Part shown: positions 1 through 5,963 of the stretch, in pieces
Position numbering within the stretch: the stretch's first letter is position 1
Layout of the letters: each line of letters begins with the position of its first letter
Assembly (NCBI GenBank): GCA_003555385.1
Contig: PWHO01000273.1
Span: 1 to 6,796, forward strand
DNA length: 6,796 bases
Direction of reading: 5' to 3'
Source of the DNA: Bacteroidales bacterium
GTDB lineage: Bacteria > Bacteroidota > Bacteroidia > Bacteroidales > UBA7960
Notes under the pieces: model-generated
What the model was told of the DNA's origin: nothing
The model's input: the letters and a program-made list of their open reading frames with translations, nothing else
Databases searched by the model: none
Position numbers and translations under genes: made by a program

Positions 1-1175
1 ACAATTTTTGCCCCGCTTTTCCTGATCTGTTCCGCCTTGATCTCAGCAATCTTCAGCCGCCTGTCGTTATATTCACCCATGGCAAGCTGCCCCCCTCCGC
101 CTCCGCAGCAAAAGTTGTCCAGCCCGTGCGGCGACATCTCCACAAAGTGCTGTACACAACTCTTTAAAATATAGCGCTGCTCATCAACAATGCCGCCACC
201 ACGCACCAGGTTGCACGGATCATGTAAAGTCACAGGCTCCTCCGTCAGGCTCTTGTCGGAAGTGATCCTTCCTTCACGAAGATAAGATGCCATCAGCTCA
301 ACCGAGCTGATGGTTTCAGGGAAGGCCTTTTTCAAATAGTTCGGGGCCTCCCAGCGGTTGGCCCTCGTGCCGTGGCCACATTCAGCCAGCACAAGTTTGT
401 TGGCCTGCATCTTCTCCATCTCCTCATAAATCCTGCGACCGATAATGGCTCCATGCTCCGTGTTGCCGGAGAAATAAGCATAATTGGTCACGTCATACAT
501 GCCTGTAGACAATGTCCAGCTTTCACCGGCAGCATAAAACACTTTGGCCATGGCCGATATGGAAAGGGGGAAAAACTTGGGCTCCCGCGGGTTCAGTGTA
601 TACAATACATTTTTCCCGGTTTGGTTAATGGGGATCTCTACTTCAGGGTCTTCCAGCTCATCCTGCATTTCCTCCTCCATCCACTCTATGGTATCCAGAA
701 ATTCTTCCTCCGGAATGGCCATATTGTTGCCCGTTTCAAGAGCGGCGTTCACGGTGGCCTGTAAAGAAGCCGGGACATATCCCATATTGGATAACATTTC
801 CCGGCCCATTCGCACCACATATTCGATGTCCACCCCGATCGAACAATGCTTAACGCATCGTCCGCACATGGTACAGGCTCCAAACAACAGGTCCACCATC
901 TCCTCCACGGTGTCATCATCCAGCTCCCTGGCATTCACCAGACGGGGCGCCACCCTGCCTGCAAGGGTATGATACCGGCGATACACAGAGGCTACCACCT
1001 CCACTTTATTGGCCGGGATCATGCGTTCATCCTCCATGGTCAGATAATAAAGGCAGGAATCCGCACAAAGGCCGCAATGCACACAGCTATTCAAATGCGT
1101 CAGCAACTTACTGTCATGCAACTGCCTGAACACCTCCAGCCCGGCTTTGATTTTATCTTTGGTTACTTTCTCCAT
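1..1175 (-). CDS. dsrK: DsrK/HdrD-like iron-sulfur oxidoreductase (3' end cut by window)
   Basis: This is a predicted cytoplasmic or membrane-associated electron-transfer subunit that, by family, partners the DsrM cytochrome b and reduces or oxidises the disulfide/trisulfide of DsrC. Reading begins at ATG 1175-1173, six bases after the dsrM stop, and stays open for 391 codons to the left edge, so the C-terminus is missing. Visible motifs are two ferredoxin-type CxxCxxCxxxC clusters, C31/C34/C37/C41 (CVHCGLCADSC) and C101/C104/C107/C111 (CTMCGRCVKHC). A C-terminal CCG (cysteine-rich) domain follows with C266 (AECGHG), C321 (DPCNLVR) and C356-C357 (FCCGGGGG). The last CxxC expected for a complete CCG domain would lie just past the edge. 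The region around residues 187-260, where a first CCG repeat would sit, has no cysteine. The family also contains glycolate oxidase GlcF and other HdrD-like proteins, but the adjacent dsrC and dsrM favour DsrK. Confidence 0.88.
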   Translation of the reverse strand, partial: MEKVTKDKIKAGLEVFRQLHDSKLLTHLNSCVHCGLCADSCLYYLTMEDERMIPANKVEVVASVYRRYHTLAGRVAPRLVNARELDDDTVEEMVDLLFGACTMCGRCVKHCSIGVDIEYVVRMGREMLSNMGYVPASLQATVNAALETGNNMAIPEEEFLDTIEWMEEEMQDELEDPEVEIPINQTGKNVLYTLNPREPKFFPLSISAMAKVFYAAGESWTLSTGMYDVTNYAYFSGNTEHGAIIGRRIYEEMEKMQANKLVLAECGHGTRANRWEAPNYLKKAFPETISSVELMASYLREGRITSDKSLTEEPVTLHDPCNLVRGGGIVDEQRYILKSCVQHFVEMSPHGLDNFCCGGGGGQLAMGEYNDRRLKIAEIKAEQIRKSGAKI

Positions 1176-1181
1176 AAAAAA

Positions 1182-1826
1182 TCATGCTTTTCGGGGCGGC
1201 CACACGTTCCGCCAGCCATAGAACCGCCCCAGGTGGATCCTGGCAGCAAAAAAATAAACAGCATGCCTGAGTTTACCCAGTGGCATATACAACAGCAGCA
1301 AAGCACTCACCAGCATAAAGGCGGGGTACACCACCGGAAACAATAAGGTGAATCCGGCCAGAATCAGAAAAATAATCACCAGCAAAAGGGAAATATAGTC
1401 GTCAGCATTGGACAAATACCTGAGCTTTTTGTCGGTCATCCGCTTGACCAGCATCCCGATGCCGGTCGCAGCACCTGAAAAAGCCACCACTGTAAGAATC
1501 AGCCTGGCTGACTGCCCCGGATTAACCCCTGCCAGGAAAAGGAAAAACAGCACAATGGCCGCAAATACGGCAATATGGAATATCACCCCGGATGCGTAAG
1601 TGGGAAGATTCAGGTAAGCCGATTCTTTATTCCTGGGATCCATTCCCCCGGTGAAAGAATAAGCCACCCCGGCCGCAGGGCTACCTGCACGGGCCGAATA
1701 ATCGTCCCGGATCCCGAGCCGGATCAGCCTTATCACATGATAAGCCAGCCCGGCCAGGCAAATCACCAGTGCCCCAAGGGCAATCCATTCAAACCAATAC
1801 ATAAGCAACGTTTTATACACAACCAT
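1182..1826 (-). CDS. dsrM: DsrM/NarI-like membrane cytochrome b subunit
   Basis: A 214-residue integral membrane protein with about five hydrophobic helices (roughly residues 11-33, 78-100, 107-128, 144-162 and 165-183). This matches the topology and approximate length of NarI-type gamma subunits, which bind b hemes and exchange electrons with menaquinone. Histidines H30, H84 (in VIFHIAVF), H188 (in PLGKLRHAV) and H198 are present; H84 and H188 look best placed as heme ligands, but this is not proven. Its position between dsrC and dsrK identifies it as DsrM and not nitrate reductase NarI, since no NarG or NarH is nearby. The ATG at 1826 overlaps the dsrC end by 14 bases. A second ATG at 1802 would remove eight residues and the overlap, and neither has a clear Shine-Dalgarno. 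The proposed role is passing quinol electrons to DsrK. Confidence 0.85.
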   Translation of the reverse strand: MVVYKTLLMYWFEWIALGALVICLAGLAYHVIRLIRLGIRDDYSARAGSPAAGVAYSFTGGMDPRNKESAYLNLPTYASGVIFHIAVFAAIVLFFLFLAGVNPGQSARLILTVVAFSGAATGIGMLVKRMTDKKLRYLSNADDYISLLLVIIFLILAGFTLLFPVVYPAFMLVSALLLLYMPLGKLRHAVYFFAARIHLGRFYGWRNVWPPRKA

Positions 1827-2130
1827 CCGGTTTGGGCAATCCTGCTACACGGCAGGCACCCCTTGCAGGACCCAGGGGGAAAAGCTGGTAAATTTCACGG
1901 AGTTTTAACCCGGTTTTCTTGCAGATGACGCGGATCATCGGGGCCATCCCCTTTTCTTCATAATTCTCGCGGATAATCTTCACCACATCCCAATGTTTGT
2001 CGCTCATCTCCTCAATACCGTCATATTTGGCAATAAGTACAGCTACCTCATCATTCCATATTTCAGGATTGGCCAGAAAGCCATCCCCGTCCACGTCAAA
2101 TGTTTTTCCTTCAATTTCTATTGTTGGCAT
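1813..2130 (-). CDS. dsrC: DsrC sulfur-carrier protein with both redox cysteines
   Basis: A 105-residue cytoplasmic protein of the DsrC/TusE/RspA family. The family fold is recognisable from the start (PTIEIEGKTFDVDGDGFL) through the SDKHWDVV and LREIYQLFPLGPARGAC segments. The flexible C-terminal arm ends CRVAGLPKPDGCV, giving C93 (CysB) and the penultimate C104 (CysA), eleven residues apart. That pair defines true DsrC, which cycles through a disulfide or trisulfide, whereas TusE proteins of tRNA thiolation keep only the penultimate cysteine. An extra cysteine, C70, lies in the RVICKKTGL helix. The gene overlaps dsrM by 14 bases and follows the small cysteine-rich gene by 29 bases, so the four genes are probably one transcript. 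The likely role is substrate of the DsrMK complex. No dsrAB is in the window to say which sulfur compound loads it. Confidence 0.93.
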   Translation of the reverse strand: MPTIEIEGKTFDVDGDGFLANPEIWNDEVAVLIAKYDGIEEMSDKHWDVVKIIRENYEEKGMAPMIRVICKKTGLKLREIYQLFPLGPARGACRVAGLPKPDGCV

Positions 2131-2159
2131 AATTACAACTATTTATACAGTTCAGGTTA

Positions 2160-2420
2160 TTATTCACTGGGATCATTCATTTCACGCTCCTCAAACATAT
2201 CCAGGATCTCGTCCGGAGACCAGGGGCTGTCGGGCAATACAAAATCGGGGCAAAAATTCAGCTCCTGCTTGGTGAGATAACGTTTGCACCGGCCCCATGC
2301 TTCATCCTCACCCAGGCAAAAATCACGGATGTATTGCCGCTGCAGGTTTTTATCCTGTAAAACGCCCTCTTTGTTAATTAATTGACAATTGATATAATTG
2401 GGACAATCTTTACCTGACAT
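2160..2420 (-). CDS. Small cysteine-rich protein, first gene of the dsrC-dsrMK operon
   Basis: An 86-residue acidic, soluble protein with no signal peptide or membrane segment; I do not recognise a named family. Its five cysteines are ordered: C6 and C12 in DCPNYINC, C35 in YIRDFCLG, C45 in WGRCKRYL, and C57 in NFCPDFVLPD. The pattern (CP-x4-C, then a YxxxFCxG segment, then CKRY, then a proline-rich stretch) resembles small cysteine modules found alone or appended to signalling proteins in anaerobes. That comparison is from memory and needs a profile search. The arrangement could hold zinc or an Fe-S cluster. It starts at ATG 2420-2418, about 20-26 bases below a -7-like box on this strand, and ends 29 bases before dsrC. 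Its place at the head of the operon suggests it works with DsrC-DsrMK as partner, assembly factor or redox sensor; that is inference. Confidence 0.75.
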   Translation of the reverse strand: MSGKDCPNYINCQLINKEGVLQDKNLQRQYIRDFCLGEDEAWGRCKRYLTKQELNFCPDFVLPDSPWSPDEILDMFEEREMNDPSE

Positions 2421-2445
2421 TTTAACATTTATTGGAATTCGCTGG

Positions 2446-2453
2446 CAAATATA
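2446..2453 (-). promoter_or_regulatory. Candidate -7 promoter box for the dsr operon
   Basis: Read on the minus strand this is TATATTTG, an exact match to the Bacteroidota TAnnTTTG -7 element. It would place the transcript start near 2440 and give a 5' leader of roughly 20 bases before the ATG at 2420. No TTG at the usual -33 distance is visible; the space is occupied by a tandem 10-bp repeat instead. The box may also match by chance, because the region is AT-rich. Confidence 0.45.
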
Positions 2454-2460
2454 TAAAAAG

Positions 2461-2480
2461 AACCATATAAGACCATATAA
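2461..2480. repeat. Tandem 10-bp repeat in the divergent control region
   Basis: Two adjacent 10-mers, aaccatataa and gaccatataa, differ only at the first base and are spaced by one helical turn. They lie just upstream of the minus-strand -7-like box, where a -33 element or activator site would be expected. They could be a regulator-binding site for the dsr operon; function is inferred from position only. Confidence 0.4.
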
Positions 2481-2526
2481 AAATAGGTTTCCTTGGCAAA
2501 ATTAACAAGTTGTTGCAATAATTTTC

Positions 2527-2534
2527 TACATTTG
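2527..2534 (+). promoter_or_regulatory. Candidate -7 promoter box for the B12 operon
   Basis: TACATTTG is an exact match to the Bacteroidota TAnnTTTG -7 element. It would place the transcript start at about 2540, immediately before the cobalamin riboswitch, which is where a riboswitch-controlled transcript should begin. The nearest TTG triplets, at 2510-2512 and 2513-2515, are closer than the usual 17-23 base spacing, so the -33 part is weak. Confidence 0.6.
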
Positions 2535-2540
2535 CAAACG

Positions 2541-2708
2541 TACAGGTTTCCGGAGTCCTTTCGGACCACCCGGATGAAAAGGGAATCAGGTGTAACTCCT
2601 GAACAGTTCCCGCTGCTGTAAGCTCCATCACTGGTGTTTATCACCCCAATGCCACTGCCGTTTCGGGCGGGAAGGCGATAAACGCGGAGTAAGTCAGAAG
2701 ACCTGCCT
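2541..2708 (+). ncRNA. Cobalamin (adenosylcobalamin-type) riboswitch
   Basis: Several conserved blocks of the cobalamin aptamer appear in the right order. AAAAGGGAATCAGGTG (2577-2592) is followed by the pairing TTCCC (2607-2611) and CGCTGCTGTAA (2611-2621). Then come GCCACTG (2651-2657), GCGGGAAGGC (2667-2676), and the B12 box AAGTCAGAAGACCTGCC (2691-2707). CAGGT at 2543-2547 can pair with ACCTG at 2701-2705 to close P1. A peripheral hairpin is also visible (GTCC 2555-2558 with GGAC 2563-2566, inside CCGG 2550-2553 with CCGG 2570-2573). The RNA is oriented towards the TonB-dependent receptor and should lower its expression when cobalamin is abundant. The subclass was not determined. Confidence 0.95.
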
Positions 2709-2867
2709 GCACACATCAAGTAATTGTAGCTTTCGGGAAAAAAGCGATCATATTTCGCCGTCTGTTACATTGATGTTTTCTGTGTCAAAAAATTGAGTTC
2801 CGGGCATCCCGGTGAGCAGCCATTTATATTTGGCAGTGCTCCGGTGCCACGAAAAAAGTAATCATTC
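2709..2867 (+). promoter_or_regulatory. Riboswitch-to-gene leader with candidate expression platform
   Basis: This 159-base stretch holds no gene. It contains hairpin GCTTT 2729-2733 with AAAGC 2741-2745 (loop CGGGAAA), a tight hairpin CCGGG 2800-2804 with CCCGG 2808-2812, and TGGCA 2831-2835 with TGCCA 2845-2849 ending 18 bases before the start codon. A competing long-range pairing is possible: CCGG 2809-2812 with CCGG 2841-2844, plus AGC 2815-2817 with GCT 2838-2840. It would disrupt the last two hairpins. No hairpin is followed by a U-run, so control of translation is more likely than intrinsic termination. The pairings were found by eye; energies were not computed. Confidence 0.5.
2825..2832 (+). 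promoter_or_regulatory. Second -7-like box inside the leader
   Basis: TATATTTG matches TAnnTTTG exactly. If used, transcription would start near 2838, downstream of the riboswitch, giving about 30 bases of leader and B12-independent expression. The nearest TTG (2793-2795) is about 29 bases upstream, too far for a normal -33 element, so this may be a chance match. Confidence 0.25.
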
Positions 2868-4847
2868 ATGTATTACTGGCAAATCGCCTTTTACCGGCAA
2901 ATCATCTTCCTCTTATTTTTACCCCTGGGGGTTTTGGGCGGCAACCAACCTGCCGACACGCTGATCCTTCTGGATGAAACAGAGATAGCTTCACCCAGGT
3001 ACCGTACTTTCAGTGCCGGCCACAGTATCCTTCAGGCTGACAGTACGGCAATTGCACGCTACAGCCAGAACGGACTTGACCATTTACTATCCAGACAAAC
3101 AGGCATCTTTATCAAGAATTACGGACCGGGCATACTGGCCACCAGTTCTTTGAGAGGCGGATCAGCCGGGCAAACGGCACTGGTATGGAACGGATTCAGC
3201 CTTCAGAGCCCCGCCACCGGACAAACAGACCTTGCACTTATACCGGTATTCTTTACCGATGATGCCGGCGTACAATACGGGGGAAGCAGTGCACTTTGGG
3301 GAAGTGGGAGTATGGGCGGATCAATCCACCTGAACAACAACAGGCCAGAGGGAAGGAGTTCTTTTGCCAGGGCACAGTTTTCCGCCTCAGACATGGGCGA
3401 AGCAGCGCAGTACATTGACCTGTTCGGGGGCAGACAAAATATCGCCTCCCGCCTCAGGGTTTTTCATAAAAACTCTGACAATGAATACCGGTACAGAAAC
3501 ACCCACCTTCAGGGTGAACCGACCTTCACCCAAAAACACGCTGCATTGCAACAATATGGCCTGTTACATGAAACATATTTTTCACCCGGCACCCATAACC
3601 AGGGGGTGCTGCGTTGGTGGTGGCAGCGAAACAACCGCCACATCCCCCCGGCTGCAATGGCCGCACACACCGGGGCATACCAGGAAGATAACGCACTGAG
3701 AGTCACCGGGCAATGGCAGTTCCACCTGAACCGCATCAGTTTCACCTGGCGGGGAGGTTATTTTGATGAAGGATTGCTATACCGCGACAGCCTTAACCAG
3801 GCAAGCCGTTCCACCTCGAAAACCATTGTGCAGGAGGCGGAAGCCTTATTTTCGGTTTCGCCGGACCTCACCGCCAACACCGGCGTCAAAACAGAGTGGG
3901 TGCAGGCAGAAGCCGAATCCTTCAGGGAACAAAAGCACGATCGGCTAATTTCTGTATTCGGATCCCTGAGGTGGGAACTGGTCAGCAATCAACTGCAACT
4001 CCTGGCCAGCGGCCGGCAATCATTCACCAGTGACCACACAGCTCCGTTTGCCCCCTCCCTCGGGCTCTCATGGAAGGCCACCCCCCGGATACTTTTCAAA
4101 GCAAATGCCGGCAAAAGCTACCGTTTGCCCACCATGAACGACAAATACTGGATACCGGGAGGCAATCCGGACCTGAAGCCCGAGCAGGGCTGGAGCCAGG
4201 ACATGGGAATCAGCTTTTATAATCACCACAGGATGCCAAATTCCCTGCTCGCGGGCCACGGTAAACAGCCCACCTTCAAAATCCGGGAACTCAGCCTGAA
4301 TGGGTTTCACCGGAGGATTAATGAGTGGATCATCTGGTTGCCCCAGCAGGGGAGTATGTTCTGGAGCCCGGAAAACCTGATGGAGGTGCAAAGCTACGGG
4401 CTGGAAGCAAGGATCTCAGGCGAAATCAATCTGCAGGAGGTGTCGGTGAACTGGCAGGGCCGGTGGGATCATACCATTGCAAAGAACACCCGCACACACG
4501 GCCCCGGAGATGCCTCGGCAGGCAAACAGCTGATCTACGTGCCCAAAAATTCACTGGGTTATAACCTGGATATCAGCTACAAGTCATTCACCCTGCATTT
4601 TGATCATCAGTTCACAGGAAAAACATACACAAGCAAAGACCACAGTGCCTGGCTGGAGGCTTATCATACAGGCGACCTCACCCTGCAGTGGCAGACCAGG
4701 ATGAACCGGAACACGTTGTCGGTTTTTACCACCGTCACAAATCTCTGGAACCAGGCATACGAAGTAATGAGCGGCCGTCCCATGCCGCTGCGGCATGCAA
4801 GAGCCGGGGTCAGTCTGCACATATCGCAGGAAAGGAATAACAACTGA
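2868..4847 (+). CDS. btuB: BtuB-like TonB-dependent outer-membrane cobalamin receptor
   Basis: A 659-residue outer-membrane receptor, near the size of E. coli BtuB (about 600) and without the N-terminal carboxypeptidase-like extension of SusC-type receptors. A signal peptide is visible (R10, then hydrophobic residues 11-23), then a TonB-box-like DTLILLDE (30-37). The plug domain spans about residues 52-155, with LRGGSAGQTALVWNGFSL and YGGSSALWGSGSMGGSIHL-type segments. The remainder is a beta-barrel, including the receptor-typical YRLPTMNDKYWIPGGNPDL stretch near residue 417 and a final strand region ending in HARAGVSLHIS. Substrate assignment to cobalamin or another cobamide rests on the upstream riboswitch, not on binding residues. 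The start codon lies in an AU-rich context without Shine-Dalgarno. The next gene follows after 44 bases with no terminator between, so the genes are probably co-transcribed. Confidence 0.9.
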   Translation: MYYWQIAFYRQIIFLLFLPLGVLGGNQPADTLILLDETEIASPRYRTFSAGHSILQADSTAIARYSQNGLDHLLSRQTGIFIKNYGPGILATSSLRGGSAGQTALVWNGFSLQSPATGQTDLALIPVFFTDDAGVQYGGSSALWGSGSMGGSIHLNNNRPEGRSSFARAQFSASDMGEAAQYIDLFGGRQNIASRLRVFHKNSDNEYRYRNTHLQGEPTFTQKHAALQQYGLLHETYFSPGTHNQGVLRWWWQRNNRHIPPAAMAAHTGAYQEDNALRVTGQWQFHLNRISFTWRGGYFDEGLLYRDSLNQASRSTSKTIVQEAEALFSVSPDLTANTGVKTEWVQAEAESFREQKHDRLISVFGSLRWELVSNQLQLLASGRQSFTSDHTAPFAPSLGLSWKATPRILFKANAGKSYRLPTMNDKYWIPGGNPDLKPEQGWSQDMGISFYNHHRMPNSLLAGHGKQPTFKIRELSLNGFHRRINEWIIWLPQQGSMFWSPENLMEVQSYGLEARISGEINLQEVSVNWQGRWDHTIAKNTRTHGPGDASAGKQLIYVPKNSLGYNLDISYKSFTLHFDHQFTGKTYTSKDHSAWLEAYHTGDLTLQWQTRMNRNTLSVFTTVTNLWNQAYEVMSGRPMPLRHARAGVSLHISQERNNN

Positions 4848-4891
4848 AGCAACTCATAATCGAAATTTTAAAACCAATTAAAATCAACCAC

Positions 4892-5941
4892 ATGCATCAA
4901 ACATCTACCATCAAAAGAATCACGAACATTACAGCCACCCTTCTGGGGGCCGCAGCATTCATATGCATCACAAGTGTTTCCGGCTACGGACAAACCACGG
5001 CGGACTTCAGCGAAACAGAACTGGATGAGGAAAGTTACTGGAACGGTTCCGACGATTCCGGAGGTTTTGAAAGCGGCAATATTTTCTTCCCGAACTATTT
5101 TACCTGGTGGGATGAAGACACCTACAGCTGGAGCGGTTTTGCCGTATCCAATGTCACTGACAACGAAACTCCGGGCTACGGGAATCATTACAGTGCTTTC
5201 ACCGGTGAGCCTTATGGCAACAACCCGAATTATGCCGTGGTATACGTGTCCGACCCGTCCACCTTTGAAAACAGCATGTTTTTGTACCCTGACGAAGACG
5301 CCAAAGGAGGATATTTCAGAGAAATAGTGGTGACCAACAACACATACTCCGCCATCGCCATGCGCGACGGGGATGACTTTTCCAAAAAATTCGGTGGAGA
5401 AGACGGAAATGATCCGGACTGGTTCCTGCTGACCTTAGTGGCCTGGCACGATGGAGACTCCACAGGAGAAAAAGAGTTTTACCTGGCCGATTATCGTTTT
5501 GAAGACAATGAGAACAATTACATTGTCGACAGCTGGGAAAGCATTTCGCTTGATGGACTCGGCCCGGTCGACAGCCTTGAACTCCGCCTGAGCTCTTCCG
5601 ATGTGGGAGATTATGGGATGAACACCCCGGCCTATCTCTGTATCGGGGAGGTCACCACCTGGGACGACAATGACCCAACCCCGGTTGCGGCCATTGAAAA
5701 CGAACAGCAGCCCCTGATCTACCCCAACCCGGTTCGGGATCAGGCACATATCAGGATACCTGGTAATCAGCATAATGAGCCGGTTGATCTTCGCATTATG
5801 GATATGGCCGGACGGCTGGTTTATTCCGCCGGAATCAACCCGGGCAGCCCAATCGACCTCTCATCCCTGCCGGACGGCATTTATGTAGCAATGATTGAGG
5901 GGCAAAATTTCCATCACAGCCAGCGGATCATCAAACGATAA
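4892..5941 (+). CDS. DUF4465 secreted protein with type IX secretion sorting domain
   Basis: A 349-residue exported protein. It has a signal peptide (basic start, hydrophobic residues about 16-30, likely cleavage near GYGQ at 31-34). The DUF4465 domain (about 38-256) shows family hallmarks: YWNGSDDSGGFESG, YSWSGFAVSNVTD, VTNNTYSAIAMRDGDDF, KKFGGEDGNDPDWF, FYLADYRF and SSSDVGDYGMNTPAYLCIGE. A C-terminal type A sorting domain (about 277-349) carries YPNPVRD, the DMAGRLVY strand and the DLSSLPDGIYVAMIEG turn, ending in IIKR. The protein should cross the outer membrane by type IX secretion and be attached to the cell surface. Proteins of this family often sit in Bacteroidota B12-riboswitch operons (from memory), which suggests surface capture or handling of cobamides. 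Biochemical function is not established here. There is no lipobox. Confidence 0.9.
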   Translation: MHQTSTIKRITNITATLLGAAAFICITSVSGYGQTTADFSETELDEESYWNGSDDSGGFESGNIFFPNYFTWWDEDTYSWSGFAVSNVTDNETPGYGNHYSAFTGEPYGNNPNYAVVYVSDPSTFENSMFLYPDEDAKGGYFREIVVTNNTYSAIAMRDGDDFSKKFGGEDGNDPDWFLLTLVAWHDGDSTGEKEFYLADYRFEDNENNYIVDSWESISLDGLGPVDSLELRLSSSDVGDYGMNTPAYLCIGEVTTWDDNDPTPVAAIENEQQPLIYPNPVRDQAHIRIPGNQHNEPVDLRIMDMAGRLVYSAGINPGSPIDLSSLPDGIYVAMIEGQNFHHSQRIIKR

Positions 5942-5963
5942 CACACAAACACCACCCCGTAAA

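Noticed and set aside
372..1346. Open frames on the plus strand across the left part of the window (372-764, 544-972, 846-1346)
   Set aside because: They lie antisense to dsrK and dsrM, show no recognisable domains, and have low-complexity or histidine/serine-rich composition typical of shadow frames.
1182..1826. Respiratory nitrate reductase gamma subunit NarI
   Set aside because: The fold family is shared, but there are no narG, narH or narJ neighbours, and the dsrC/dsrK context fits DsrM.
1813..2130. Calling the DsrC-family gene TusE (tRNA 2-thiolation)
   Set aside because: TusE keeps only the penultimate cysteine. This protein has both C93 and C104 and sits beside dsrM and dsrK.
2422..2719. 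Minus-strand open frames of 69 and 96 codons
   Set aside because: They run through the conserved cobalamin riboswitch and leader; the conservation is explained by the plus-strand RNA.
2800..2849. Rho-independent terminator upstream of the receptor
   Set aside because: The hairpins are followed by mixed or A-rich sequence, not a U-run, so they do not look like intrinsic terminators.
2868..4847. SusC-type glycan receptor
   Set aside because: It is far shorter than SusC proteins, lacks the N-terminal carboxypeptidase-like domain, has no SusD partner next to it, and is preceded by a cobalamin riboswitch.
3203..5773. Several minus-strand open frames of 60-112 codons opposite the receptor and DUF4465 genes
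   Set aside because: They are antisense to well-supported genes and show no domain or start-site evidence.
4892..5941. BtuG-type cobalamin-binding beta-propeller
   Set aside because: The motifs match DUF4465, no propeller repeats are visible, and there is no lipobox.
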